Assembly (NCBI GenBank): GCA_009733575.1
Contig: ML769531.1
Location: forward strand, 84,081 to 148,080
Reading direction: 5' to 3'
DNA: 64,000 nt
Source: Gymnopus androsaceus JB14
Lineage: Eukaryota; Basidiomycota; Agaricomycetes; Agaricales; Omphalotaceae
The translations under genes were made by a program, and so were the position numbers. Each line of letters starts with the position of its first letter. The first letter of the stretch is position 1. This document shows, one piece after another, positions 33,730-46,260 of the stretch. The notes below the pieces were generated by a model that was not told the DNA's origin, did no database searches, and was given only the letters and a program-made list of their open reading frames with translations.

Positions 33730-34952
33730 CCATTTGGTCAGAAACAGAAATATGTACACGCAGTAATGTTTTCGTTCACTGTTCAGCGGAATCACCGTAC
33801 TACCCGAGTTTGATGTACGAAGGTCTTGTGAGAGGATTGGTGGGTTATTAAATTATATGGAAGCTTGAAGGAAGAATCAAGATGAAGGACCGAAAGGAGA
33901 CGAGTACAAAGCAAATTTTCCAAAAGTAAATTTCTCGAATCGTCGCGGTAGTCGCTCGGTACGTCCGGTTTAATAGCCTCGTTCTCTCCTGATCTTTACT
34001 GCAGCTACACCGACAACTTGAAGTTTCCGATCATCCACCCCGATTCCTCTTCATATTCTCGGGAATTATATCGAACGAATTATTTTCTTCAAGCGACCTT
34101 CGTCCATGCAGTGAATATATCCACTTTGTTGGAAGAGAAAAGTTGCTTTGCGACTCATCACCTCTCATCACATTGTGTCCTTGTTCTCTTTCTGACAACT
34201 TATGAGCATGATCTCTGGATATCCACCCATAAGCCCTCTACCTTGAATCCTGAACATCATCCAGGATCCTTTGATTTGTACGCCCAAACCTATTCTATTT
34301 CAGCCTTAACCGTGGCGAGTTGGACGACTGAACGGTTCCAGGAGTACTGAACAAGCGAGTAAGTTGAATCGGAGTCAGGAGTCGGGAGTCATGGACGATA
34401 TTGGACGCCGGGTGAAGAGGGATCTGACATGGAGCGAGGTATGTCTGTGTCTACATATCTATGTCTGTCCCGTCCATAAGCTGATACGCGCGGCCAGTGG
34501 TAGTACAATCGCCTCCGACATGCCATAGATTCTCCTGTCCTGTCATGTCCGAGTCGAACTCATGACCATCGAATTCGTTCTTCGATGTTGCAAGCATCCC
34601 TAAATTCCCTATTCTCTAAAACGGTGCACGTCGCTTCTAAGTTCACTCAGGCTCAACTCGACAATGGAACGGAATCACTGTATCACTGCAACCCCACATC
34701 CACAGACTCGTCTACGGGCCAGTAACCAACCCATAATACCACTCACTCGTACGTGCAACGCATTGCTGTCTCACGCAAAGATTCGTCCCTTTCTACCTTC
34801 TATCTCTGTCTACTCAATGTTAACCTCTCCTATGGGCCTAACTAGTACTAACAATGCTTTCCTGTACAACCTCCCTCCCACCACCTGCATGCCTTTTCCT
34901 CTTGTACTACGTCCCATCCTACTAGTACTACCACGACTCGGAGGTACAACGC
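33730..34952. other. Unassigned stretch upstream of a hypothetical gene
   Basis: An exon-like start occurs at 34391 (ATG GAC GAT ATT, reading MDDIGRRVKRDLTWSE) and ends at a GTATGT donor near 34439; it could be a first exon of the gene below. Frames 34018-34350 and 34664-35017 show no recognised motif. The rest is pyrimidine-rich. Confidence 0.3.
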
Positions 34953-35374
34953 GTGCCTTCTCCCCTCCCGCCGCCCAGCGTCTGCGCGCCTTTTACTACT
35001 GCGACTCGGAGGCGTAATATTAACACGCGTGTGGTATTTTCCGACAAAGCACCTTCCGGCGTCCTCTTGTACTGCGGTCGCCGATACCAAGAACTACTAC
35101 CAGAATCGCTCAAACGTCCAATGCACATTGGTGAAACGCGTGTGGATGATACATATGTCGTAGTCCCCGGTGTGCACTGGGTTGAGGGCGAAGAGGAGGG
35201 TAAGTACTTGCATCGCAAACAAATTTGTAGTATCTATATTAACGCGTTATGCTTAGATGTTAGATGTACTCTCTAGGGTTTTGCGAACAGGGATTCGATT
35301 CCAATTTGTATGCGTGTATGGGCGAAAATCCAGATATATTGCAGGATGCATGTTGGCGCCCAAAGCAATTTTGA
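34953..35374 (+). CDS. Hypothetical protein, last two exons
   Basis: An open exon containing SDKAPSGVLLYCGRRYQELL and GETRVDDTYVVVPGVHWVEG ends at a strong GTAAGT donor near 35201. It joins across a 74-base intron (acceptor CTCTAG) to FCEQGFDSNLYACMGENPD and a stop at 35372-35374. The join keeps frame and the second exon has protein-like composition, which supports a real gene. I do not recognise a family. The 5' end is uncertain, and the Pro-rich start of the first exon may be non-coding. Confidence 0.4.
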
Positions 35375-35389
35375 GTATGGTTCTGCTGT

Positions 35390-35934
35390 GATTGTTGGAT
35401 TTAGTCCGCAGGTGTGACGGGCGAGTAAAGAGAGCTAATGGGATGTTCATGTTAGTGGTCACTGGTGTGGAAGCTCTAAGAAGCTCAAGCACCACTTACA
35501 TCGTTTCCTCATCCTTCCACATCCAGTATGGCACATTCTCCTCATAAAGGAGTCTCCATTGCTTCTTCTGGTGTATCATAATTGAAAAAACCTATTGCAT
35601 AAGAGTTTCTCTTGCTGCTCACCATTTCAGCTTAGCAGGCCCTGTCTTCAACAACAGCGTATCTAGCAATGAGGCTCTTTCATCGATGACTTCAGTAAAC
35701 GTTCCATGCAACGGTCGCACCTCCCAATTCGCGTGAATTACAGGACAATATTGCGGCAGGGAATAAGTAAATCCGATTCTGCAGTACCTTGATTAGTCCA
35801 GTCCAATGGCCGGAGCTAGACATATCAATTCTTATGCGCCCTGCCGAGCTAAAAGCTGCGTATTAAAGAATACACTGCATAGACCGTGGCAAATAATGAA
35901 ATGCAGTTCATATTATAGTCATTCTTGCTTCTAT
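35390..35934. other. 3' flank of P450 copy C with duplicated P450 spacer words
   Basis: CTTGATTAGTCCAGTCCAAT with CGGAGCTA (35790-35815) and CAATTCTTATGCGCCCTG match the spacer at 40117-40265, 43272-43345 and 46374-46435, so the tandem duplication unit includes intergenic DNA. No separate gene is supported. Confidence 0.5.
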
Positions 35935-38454
35935 CTATCGACGCTTGAACACCAATGGGACGCGCACAGGCCTACAAAACTTTGTGTCAATCATCAGCGT
36001 AAGGATCTTAGAAGACTACGCACTTCATAGTCAATCCAGGCTTCGTAGTTAATAGACGAGCCTTCCTCTCGCCAAACGACTCGCTAGCAAACTGAGGCTC
36101 CTCCAAGACCTCAATCTTATACCTCAGAATCAGACTTGTAAGGACCGCAATACCCTCCGATTCAGAGAACCTTTTGGATTTAGATTAACGTAGGGAACAC
36201 GATAAGGTAAGAGAAACAGGAAAAACTAACTTTCGACCAATGCAAGCTCGGGGACCTGCAAAGAACCGTTAGACAGAAGGACGGAATGAGAATAGGACTA
36301 CTAACCAGCACTAAACGGAATAAATGCGTCTCGGGGCCAGTCAGGTTCCAAGAAACGGCCAGGTCTAAATACCTCGGGATCCTTCCAGTAGCGGGCTGCA
36401 AAATGTAAAATATTAATAGGAACAAGAGTAAGACTGGAAATTCATAGCGTACGGTTATAGTGCACTCCCACTGTGTTGATTACGACACCAGTACGTCGAG
36501 GAATAGGAACAACACGCTTTTCACCAGCTGCATTGGTGATAGTTATACTGGTATCTTCGGCGCTGTATTTCGGGATGTTGTTTACCTATCGACAGCTTCA
36601 AACAAGAAAAGGAACATGGGATAGACCGTTAAGCTTACCGGAGGAAACATCCGCATAGTCTCGTTGAACACACTACATATGTGGCACTTGAGAAGGCAAT
36701 TCAGAACTTGGGGATGCTAAAGCAGACTTACGCCATGGAATATGTCAGGAGCGACATGTCCTCGTATGTCTGTAGTATCGGTGAGAAAGATCAAGGCAAT
36801 AATAGTACATGAAACTCACCGGCATTCTACCATCAGGGAATACCGACTTGATATGCTGGAAAAGTAACTCTTGCTGCTCCGGATACAAGGCCAATAACGC
36901 AAATGTAAAACAAAGAGTGTGGGCGGTGGTCTATAAATGAAAAATTACTTTAATTAGAATCGAGATTGTATAAATATGAAAAAAAAATCCGACTATGTAG
37001 ACAGACGTACTGCGTGGCCCGCAATGAGGAATACAGAGATATTTCCCATCAAATCTCTATCCGTGAACGTAGGATCCTCGGCATTAGCATCGAGAAGATT
37101 ACTAAAAAGATCATCTTTCTCGGCTTTCTTCTCTGCGTATCGCCGGTTTGAAATCATGTCGAGCATATGGCTCTAAAAATACCAACTGTTTGTAAGACGT
37201 CGTGTATGTTGTAGACGAAGTTGATTAAAATAAAGACAACATACCTCCAATTCATCAAACGCCAGACGAACTTTACGAGTATGCGCGTTGAATCCCATGG
37301 CCCATGATGGAACGATGAGTTTGGTAATGCAGCTGGAGGAAACTTCGACTATGGCATCTTTGAAGGAGAGTTGGCGGTTCTTCGGGACAGTGTCTTCGTC
37401 TTTCCAAGATATCCGCTGACCGAAAGCTAGTTGTATCGTCGTCAGCGTATAATGGTCAAATACTGTGAGGTGGATCGTGCGTACCAGCGGCACTTAGAAT
37501 ATATAGGGTAATCTAATGAGATTCATTGAGTGAAGGAGATAATCGTTGGAGGGACAGTGACTTTACCGGAAGAGTCAGGCTTAATGCATGCTCGACAGAG
37601 ATCGATTCCTGAGAGCCCCAGACATTATCAAAAAGATCGAACATGACCCTCAATGTCTCGTCCCAGACGAGTTTGTTGTTTCTCTGTGTAGTTGTATATA
37701 TTTGAGTAGCAGTAAGTTGATATTAATATTATGAGATGACGGACACACATCACTGAAAGCCGGCGCAGCGACCTTTCTGTATCTCTTCCATTCCTCTGCT
37801 TCTGAGGCGACTATATTGTCTCCAAAGAACGATAATGCTTTGTATTGCGACACTGGTTTTGGGAACCTAAATCGAGTTGTGGTGACCTCCTGCGGACGAT
37901 GAAGTAAGGGACTATTAGGGAGGATACGCAAAGTTATTCAGACATGAACCTTAATTGCAGCAGCGTCGGCCAAAGACAGCATAACTCGTGGAGAAGGGAG
38001 AATGGAAATCTAGATCGAAATTAGAATCGTTGCATTTGGGAGATTCCGTGACTGGGCGAGGAGATGTAAATTATACGTGCATTTGCAACAACATCCCAGC
38101 CCGCTTCGGCGTATGCTGCGACCCGCTTTCGTTGTAAGGGTCTTAGTATTGAAGAAGCAATAAATAGGCAACTCACGTTGATGCTTGCTTTCCCAGGCAA
38201 CGTTTCCACCCATCGATATGCCAGGAATTCGTGCAAGAATGTTGCCGAGGACGGAGTCTTGCGCTAGTAGGGCTGTTTTACGGGGATGATATCTAGCGAA
38301 GGAGAATCAGAACATACGTGTAGCTTGGACTTTGTGGGGAATAAACTCACTGGACTGATTGTATCGCTCGTCGAAGCTCGATGTACTTCTGTATAGCGTA
38401 GAGAGCGAGCAGGGATAAGCCGAGAGTTACTAGTTTCATTGGCATTCCCTCCAT
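35935..38454 (-). CDS. Cytochrome P450, copy C (open, altered I-helix)
   Basis: A paralogue of copy A with the same start (MEGMPMKLVTL at 38454), exon layout and end (VPLVFKRR, stop 35935-35937). All exons I could trace keep frame: GDNIVASEAEEWKRYRKVAA, KDEDTVPKNRQLSF, SWAMGFNAHTRKVRLAFDEL, ETMRMFPP and GPRACIGRK. The I-helix reads IAGHA|TTAH instead of AGHE|TT, as GCA replaces GAA directly before the GTACGT donor (about 37011). The missing acid normally helps deliver protons for oxygen splitting, so activity may be reduced or changed. The copy may be an early-stage pseudogene or a divergent enzyme. Confidence 0.82.
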
Positions 38455-38654
38455 GATCGAGTCTAAGGTATCGGACTTGGGGGAGGTTAATAGGAACAGA
38501 GAAGTAAAGTAGGTCGTTGTACTTATTATATCACAAGATGCGGCAACTTGGTCGTTCAATCCCAGTGAAAAGTGAGTTTGTAGGCCCGAACAAGCCCCTT
38601 CCTCTTTCGGTACGGCAGATAACGCCACTGGCCCACATGACAGCCCTAACGTGA

Positions 38655-39834
38655 TCAGAGATTGTGCAAACGCCAGACGAAGTTTAACGAGTACTTATGC
38701 GCGTTGAATCCCACTGTGGCCCATGATGGAACGACGATTTTGGTGACGCAGTTGATAGAAACTTCGTGTACGGCGGTTTGCTAGGACAGTATCTTCGTCT
38801 TTCCAAGATATCTTTTGGCTGAAAGCTAGTATGTACCAACGTATCATCGTCAGTGTATACTTTGAGGTGGATCATGCGTTGATCATGCGTACCAGCGGCA
38901 CTCAGAACATATAGGGCAATCTAATGAGACTCATTGAGGGAGGGAGGGAGATAATCGTTGGGGAACAGCGACTTTACCGGAAGAGTCAGGCTTAACGCAT
39001 GACAGAGATCGATTCCTGAGAGCCCCAGACGTTATCAAAAAGATCGAACATGATCCTCAAGGTCTCGTCCCAGATAAGCTGGTTGTTTCTCTACGCATGG
39101 GACGCACATCACTGAAAGCCAGCGCAGCGACCTTTCTGTATCTCTTCCATTCCTCTGCCTCTGAGACAACTATATTACCTCCAAAGAACGATAACGATTT
39201 GTATTGTATTGCCACACTGGTTTTGGGAACCTAAACCAAGCGGTAGTGACTTCCTGCGGAGGATGAAATAGGTATCAGGAAGGGGATATGCAAAGCTATC
39301 AAGCGAGCAGCTGGAAAGAGAAACAAAAGACGAACCTTGATTGCAGCAGCATCGGCCAAAGATAAATTGACTTTCGGAGAAGGGAAGATGGTGATCTGAA
39401 TCGAATTCAGATTCGTTTAGGGGATTCCTTGACTGGGTAAAGATATTTAAATTATACGCAGATATGCAACGATATCCCAGTCCGCTTCGTGCGAACGCTG
39501 TGAATGACCCAGTCTCATTGTAAGTGTTTTCAAGAAATAATAAATAGGCACCAGGTAACTCACGTGTTTGCCCACCCAATTGGCATTTCTGCCTCTCAAT
39601 ATACCAGGAATTCGTGGAAGAATTTGGCAGAGGAGTGAGTTTTGAGCTAATAGGACTACTTTACCGGGATGATATCTAGCGAAGGAGAGGATAATCAATT
39701 CCTTGTAAGTACAATATCATTAAGAGAAGAAACTCACTGGATTGATTGGAGCGCTCGATACTATACTTCTGAACAGTGTAGAGAGCAAGCAAGGATACGC
39801 TCAGAAGTAATAGCTTCATTGACATTCCTTCCAT
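38655..39834 (-). pseudogene. Cytochrome P450, copy D (truncated)
   Basis: The start MEGMSMKLLLLSVSLLALY at 39834 is kept, but the end of exon 1 is damaged (KYSIERSNQSS in place of KYIELRRA). Later exons include a FFGG/DNIVVSEAEEW-like stretch with changes, and the part encoding ISWKDEDTV near 38800 has deletions and frame shifts. The gene stops near 38655, just upstream of copy C, so the I-helix, K-helix and haem-binding exons are absent. It is a clear pseudogene, closest by eye to copy F. Confidence 0.85.
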
Positions 39835-39960
39835 GATTGAGCCTAAGCTATTGGACTTTAGGGAGGTGAAGAGGAATGCTTTATATGACAAGATATCGCA
39901 GCGCCATATGCCTCCGGTATTGAACAATTTGACCAGGTGATAGAGATCGAAATTTCTCTG

Positions 39961-39993
39961 CATTGTACCTAGGTGGTACCTCCCTTTGATCTG
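39961..39993 (-). promoter_or_regulatory. P450 upstream block, shortened (copy D)
   Basis: It keeps AGGTGGTACCTCCCT and GATCTG but lacks the GCGATATCGAG half. It lies about 130 bases upstream of the copy D start. Confidence 0.4.
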
Positions 39994-40342
39994 TTGATCC
40001 TCAAACACCAGGCATGTTTTCCTTTTGCTGCAATGCTTTTAGTAGAAAGTCGTTTACTGGTAATACTTGTCAGGAAAATACAGGACAAGAATGTGTGTGA
40101 GACAACATACGAGTACCTCGATTAGTCCAGTCCAATATACTGAGCTATAAATTCTTATACACTGCGTACTTTCCTATGATAGAAATGTGTGTGAGACAAC
40201 ATATCTCGATTGTCCAGCCCAATCTTCGGAGTCATAATTTCTTATGCACCTCGGGCTTTTGCTAGAAATATTAAAGAATACAATGTATAGGCAGTCACGA
40301 ATAATGAAATACAGTTCCTAGTATAGTCATTCTTGCTCCTAT

Positions 40343-42870
40343 CTATCGACGCTTGAACACTAATGGGACGCGCACCGGCCTACGAAACTTTGTGTCAATC
40401 ATCAGCGTAAGGATCTTATAAGACTACGCACTTCAAAGTCAATGCAGGCTTCGTAGTTAATACACGAGCCTTCCTCTCACCAAACGACTCGCTAGCAAAC
40501 TGAGGCTCCTCCAAGACCTCAATCTTATACCTCTGAACTAGACTTGTAAGGACTGCAATGCCCTCTGTTTCGGAGAACCTTTGGGATTCAGATTAGCGTG
40601 GGAAACACGATAAGGTAGGAGGAGCAGAAAAAACTGACTTTCGACCAATGCAAGCTCGAGGACCTGCAAAGAACCGTTAGACAGAAGGACGGAATGAGAA
40701 TAGGACTACTAGCCAGCACTAAACGGAATAAATGCGTCTCGGGGCCAGTCAGGTTCCAAGAAACGGCCAGGCCTAAATTCCTCGGGATCCTTCCAGTAGC
40801 GGGCTGCAAAATGGAGAATATCAATAGGAACAAGGGTAAGACTGTAAATCCATAACGAACGGTTATAGTGCACTCCCACTGTGTTGAGTATGACAATAGT
40901 ACGTTGAGGAATAGGAAGAACACGCTTTTCACCAGCTGCGTTGGTGGTAGTTATACTGGTATCTTCGGCGCTGTATTTCGGGATGTTGTTTACCTATCGA
41001 CAACGTCAAGCAAGAGAAGGAACATGGAATAGACCGTTAAGCTCACCGGAGGAAACATCCGCAAGGTCTCGTTGAACACACTACATATGTGGCACTTGAG
41101 AAGGCAATTCAGAACTTGGGGATGCTAAAGCAGACTTACGCCATAGAATAAGTGAGGAGGGACATATCCTCGTATGTCTGATATGCCGGTGAGTAGAATC
41201 AAGGCGATAGTATATGAAACTCACCGGCATTCTACCATCAGGGAGTACGGACTTGAATATGCTGGAAAAGTAGCTCTTGCTGCTCCGGATACAAGGCCAA
41301 TAACGCAAACGTGAAACAAAGAGTGTGTGCGGTGGTCTATAAGAGAGAGAAAATCACTTTAATTGGAATCGAAACTATAGATCTGAAAAAACTCCGCCTA
41401 TGTAGGCCGACGTACTTCGTGACCCGCAACGAGGAATATAAAGATATCTCCCATCAAATCTCTATCCGTGAACGTAGGATCCTCGGTATTAGCATCGAGA
41501 AGACTACTAAAAAGATCATGTTTCTCAGCTTTCTTCTCTGCGTATCGCTGACTTGAAATCATGTCGAGTATATGGTTCTACAAATACAAGCAACTGTCGT
41601 AAGACGTCGTGTATGCTGTAGGCGAGGTTGATTAAAATGAAGACAACATACCTCCAACTCATCAAACGCCAGACGAACTTTGCGAGTATGCGCATTGAAT
41701 CCCATGGCCCATGATGGAACGATGATTTTGGTAACGCAGTTGTTGGAAACTTCGACTATGGCATCTTTGAATGAGAGCTGGTGGTTTGTTGGTACCGTGC
41801 CATCATCTTTCCAAGATATCCGCTGACCGAAAGCTGGTTGTATCATTGTTAGTGTATAATTATTAAATACCGTAAGGAGCGTACCAGCGGCACTTAGAAC
41901 ATATAGGGTGATCTAATAAGATTCATTTAGCGCAGGAGACAATCATTGGAGGGACAGTGGCTTTACCGGAAGAGTCAGGCTTAACGCATGCTCGACAGAG
42001 ATCAATTCCTGAGAGCCCCAGACATTATCGAAAAGATCGAACATGATCCTCAATGTCTCGTCCCAGACGAGTTTGTTGTTTTTCTGTGTAGTCGCACATA
42101 TATGAGTAGCAGCAAGTTAATATTAATATCATGAGAAAACGTCACGCATGGGACGCACATCACTGAAAGCCGGTGCAGCGACCTTTCTATGTCTCTTCCA
42201 TTCCTCTGCTTCTGAGACGACTATATTGTCTCCAAAAAACGATAATGTTTTGTATTGCCACACTGGTTTTGGGAACCGAAATCGAGCGGTGGTGACTTCC
42301 TGCGGACAATGAAGGAAGTATTGGGGAGGATACGCAAAGTTATTCAGGGATGAACCTTAATTGCAGCAGCGTCGGCCAAAGACAAAGTAACCTGCGAAGG
42401 GAGAACGGAGATCTAAATCGATATCAGAATCGTTTCATTTGGGAGATTCTATGACTGGGAGAAGAGATGTAAAGTATACGTACATTTGCAACAACATCCC
42501 AGCCCACTTCGGCGTATGCTGCGACCCGCTCTCGATGTGAGCGTCCTATTATCAGAGAAGCAATAAATAGAGTCATGTAGCTCACGTTGATACCTGCCTT
42601 CCCAGGTGGCGTTTCCACCCATTGATATACCAGGAATTCGCGGAAGAATGTTGCTGAGGAGGGAGTCTTGTGCTAATAGGGTTATTTTACCGGGGTGACT
42701 AGGATATCTAGTGAAGGAGAATCAGAATATACGCATACATTGGATATTTACGGGGAATAAACCCACTGGACTGATTTTATCACCCGTCGAAGCTCGATGT
42801 ACTTCTGTATAGCGTAGAGAGCGAGCAGGGATAAGCCAAGAGTTACTAGCTTCATTGACATTCCCTCCAT
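40343..42870 (-). pseudogene. Cytochrome P450, copy E (+1 frameshift)
   Basis: Nearly all of the gene is preserved: start at 42870 (MEGMSMKLVTLGLSLLALY), GDNIVVSEAEEWKRHRK, KDDGTVPTNHQLSF, AGHE|TT, GPRACIGRK, end VPLVFKRR with stop 40343-40345. In the exon after the I-helix the text corresponding to FQHIKSVLPDGRMP has one extra base (GAATA in place of GATA, about 41255-41257), giving an early TGA. The intron before the haem exon also has a GC donor (GCTAGT) where the relatives have GT. Two codons are gained at YPSHPG and one lost near ISVLPS. Apart from the insertion it is well preserved, so the loss is recent. Confidence 0.85.
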
Positions 42871-43035
42871 GATTGAGTCTAAGCTGTCGGACGTTAGGGA
42901 GGTCAATCTGAGGAACAGAGAAGTAAAGAGGAACGTTTAGGTCGTTGTATTATATGACAAAGTACATGTGCCAGGAGTATTGAACATATCACCTGTCATA
43001 TCAATCTTTTGTGGCGAGACCCATATTTGCCTGCA

Positions 43036-43090
43036 CGCGATATCAAGCAGTACTTACCAGTACATATTAGGTTGTACCTCCCTTCGATCT
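43036..43090 (-). promoter_or_regulatory. P450 upstream block (copy E)
   Basis: GCGATATCAAG, then CCAGTACATATTAGG and TTGTACCTCCCTTCGATCT, with a small insertion (CAGTACTTA). It lies about 170-220 bases upstream of the copy E start. Confidence 0.42.
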
Positions 43091-43507
43091 CAATTCTCCG
43101 ACACCGGCCATGTAATAGGAGCAGAGAAGTAAAGTAGGAATTATTTAATAAGTCGTTATATTATATGACAAGACGCGCCATGTGCCTTCCAGGCAGCTTT
43201 GAACAATTCTCCGAATTGGAATGGTAGTAACTGTACTTGCCAGGTGTTTATAGAGACAGAAAAGTGTGAGACAACATACTCGATTAGCCCAGTCTGGCAC
43301 TGATATCCAGAGCTATAAATTCTTATGCATCACCGCGGACTTTTCCTGTCAGCGAGAAGCTAACGTATTGCAGCTGTTTCAAAAAACCTAGGCCAGATTG
43401 CAGGAAAGTTGAGTTGTAAAGCAATATTGAAGAATACAATGTACAATATAGGCGGTGACCAATGATGAAATACAGTTCCTATTATAGTCATCCTTGCTCC
43501 TATCTAT

Positions 43508-46041
43508 CTATCGACGCTTGAACACCAATGGAACGCGCACCGGCCTACAGAACTTTATGTCAATCATCAGCGTAAGGATCTTTTAAGACTACGCACGTCA
43601 AAGTCAATCCAGGCTTCCCAGTCAACACACGAGCTTTCCTCTCTGCAAATGTCTCGCTAGCAAACTGAGGCTCCTCTAGGACTTCAATCTTATACCTCAA
43701 AATCAGACTTGTAAGGACTGCGATACCCTCCGTCTCGGTGAACCTTTGAAAGTTGGATTAGCACGATGGGTAAGGAGGAACAGGAAAACTGACTTTCGAC
43801 CAATACAAGCTCGGGGACCTACAAAGAGCCGTTATACAGACAGACTGAATGAAAATAGGGCTACTGACCAGCACTAAACGGAATAAATGCATCTCGGGGC
43901 CAGTCAGGTTCCAAGAAACGGCCAGGCCTAAATTCCGCGGGATCCTTCCAGTAGCGGGCTGCAAAATGGAGAATATCAATACGATCAAGGGTAAGACTGA
44001 AAACCTATCCATAGCGTACGGTTGTAGTGCACGCCTACTGTGTTGAGTACGACACCAGTCTGTCGGGGAATAGGAAGAACGCGCTTTTCACCAGCGGCAT
44101 TGGTGATAGTCATACTGGTATCTTCGGCGCTGTATTTCGGGATGCCGTTCACCTATCGACAATGTCAAGCAAGAGGAGGAATATGGAATAGACCGTTAAG
44201 CTCACCGGAGGAAACATCCGCATAGTCTCATTGAAAACACTACATATGTGGCACTTGAGAAGGCAATTCAGAACTTGGGGACGTTAAAGCAGACTTACGC
44301 CATAGAATAAGTGAGGAGTGACATGTCCTCGTATGTCTGATAGTGTCGGTGAGTAGAATCAAGGCGATAGTGCATGTAACTCACCGGCATTCTACCATCA
44401 GGAAGTACGGACTTGATATGCTGGAAAAGTAGCTCTTGCTGCTCCGGATACAGGGCCAATAGCGCAAACGTGAAACAAAGAGTGTGGGCGGTGGTCTATG
44501 AGGGGAAAAAGATTTTAATTATCGAGATTGTGATGGGAATAAATCTGTAGAAAATCAGACAGACATACTTCGTGACCTGCAACGAGGAATATAAAGATAT
44601 TCCCGTCAAATCTCTGTCCGTGAACGTAGGATCCTCGGCACTAGCATCGAGAAGATTACTAAAGAGATCATGTCTTTCAGCTTTCTTCTCTGCGTTTCGC
44701 CGGCTTGAAATCATGTCGAGCATATAGCTCTACAATTACAATCAATTGTTAGTAAGACGTTGTGTATGTTGTAGCCGAAGTTGATTAAAATAAAGACAAC
44801 ATACCTCCAGCTCATCAAACGCCAGACGAACTTTACGAGTATATGCGCTGAATCCCATGGCCCATGATGGAACGATGATTTTGGTGACGCAGTTGATGGA
44901 AACTTCGTGTAAGGCGTCTTTGAATGAGAGTTGGCGATTTGCTGGGACAGTGTCTTCGTCTTTCCAAGATATCTTTTGGCCGAAAGCTAGTATGTACCAA
45001 CGTATCATCGTCAGTATATAATGATCAAATATTTTGAGGTGGTCGTGCGTACCAGCGGCACTCAGAACATAGAGGGCGATCTAATGAGGTTCATTGAGCA
45101 AAGGAGATAATTATTGGGTGGAACAGTGACTTTACCGGAAAAGTCAGGCTTAACGCATGCTCGACAGCGATCGATTCCTGAGAGCCCCAGACGTTATCAA
45201 ATAGATCGAACATGATCCTCAAGGTCTCGTTCCAGATGAGCTTGTTGTTTCTCTATGTAGTAGCACGCATTTGATTAGCAGGAAGCTGATATTAATATCA
45301 TGAGAAGACGTTACGGATGGGACGCACATCACTGAAAGCCGGCGCAGCGACCTTTCTGTATCTCTTCCATTCCTCTGCCTCTGAGGCGACTATATTGCCT
45401 CCAAAGAACGATAATGCTTTGTATTGCCACACTGGTTTCGGGAACCTCACTCGAGCGGTGGTGAATTCCTGCGGAGGATCAAGTAAGTAAATATCAAGGA
45501 GGGGATACGCGAAGCTTTCGAGCGAGCAGCTTGAAAGACTAACTTTGATTGCAGCAGCATCGGCCACAGAAAAAGTGACTTTCGGAGAAGGGAGGATAGT
45601 AACCTAAATCGAATTCAGATTCATTTAGCGCATTTCATGAATGGATAACGCACATATGCAACAATATCCCAGCCCGCTTCGGCGTATGCTGTGAGTAACC
45701 CGGTTTCGTTGTAAGTGTCCAGAATTCAAGAAGAAATAAATAGGAACCATGGAACTCACGTTGATGTTTGTCCAACCAAGTGGCGTTTCTACCTCTCAAT
45801 ACACCAGGAATTCGTGGAAGAATTAGGCCGAGGAGTGAGTTTTGAGCTAATAGGACTACTTTGCCGGGGTGATATCTAACAAAGGAGAGGAGAATCAGTG
45901 TCTTGTAAGTACAGTAACTTTAAGGGAAGAAACTCACTGGACTGATTGTAGCGCTCTTCGAAGCTCGATATACTTCTGAATAGTGTAGAGAGCGAGCAGG
46001 GACACGCCCAGAATCAATAGCTTCATTGACATTCCTTCCAT
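43508..46041 (-). pseudogene. Cytochrome P450, copy F (-1 frameshift in the I-helix exon)
   Basis: The start at 46041 (MEGMSMKLLILGVSLLALY), FFGGNIVASEAEEW, KDEDTVPANRQLSF, the K-helix and haem exons, and the end VPLVFKRR (stop 43508-43510) are present. In the exon encoding TFTDRDL(M)GNIFIFL-AGHE one A is missing (GGGAATATC where others have GGGAAATATC, about 44599-44602). The AGHE part is therefore read out of frame as YSSLQVTK. The rest is well conserved. It is the 5'-most unit of the array, beside the conserved SCC3 region. Confidence 0.85.
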
Positions 46042-46210
46042 CATCGAGTCTATGCTTTTAGACTTTAGGGAGGTTGGGAAAAGGAGCAGAAATATGTCGA
46101 GAGGTTTGGCTGTTATATTATTATACGGCAAGACATGTGCCTTCAGTATCGAACAATTTGACATATCATCTGTGATATCAATCTCTATTGGACGAGATCG
46201 AAATTTACCT

Positions 46211-46260
46211 GCACACGATATAAGTATATCGAGACCTAGTTCTGGTACCTCCCTTCGATT
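46211..46260 (-). promoter_or_regulatory. P450 upstream block (copy F)
   Basis: It contains CACGATATAAGTATATCGAG and TGGTACCTCCCTTCGATT. It lies 170-220 bases upstream of the copy F start, the same spacing as before copies A and E. Confidence 0.42.

Noticed and set aside
34480..34575. tRNA-like A-box and B-box words (GGCCAGTGGTAGTAC and GAGTCGAACTC)
   Set aside because: The anticodon and acceptor stems do not pair, and the B-box lacks the invariant bases. No cloverleaf can be drawn.
26394..46041. A full secondary-metabolite gene cluster around the P450s
   Set aside because: No terpene synthase, polyketide synthase, peptide synthetase or transporter was found. Tandem duplication alone explains the grouping.
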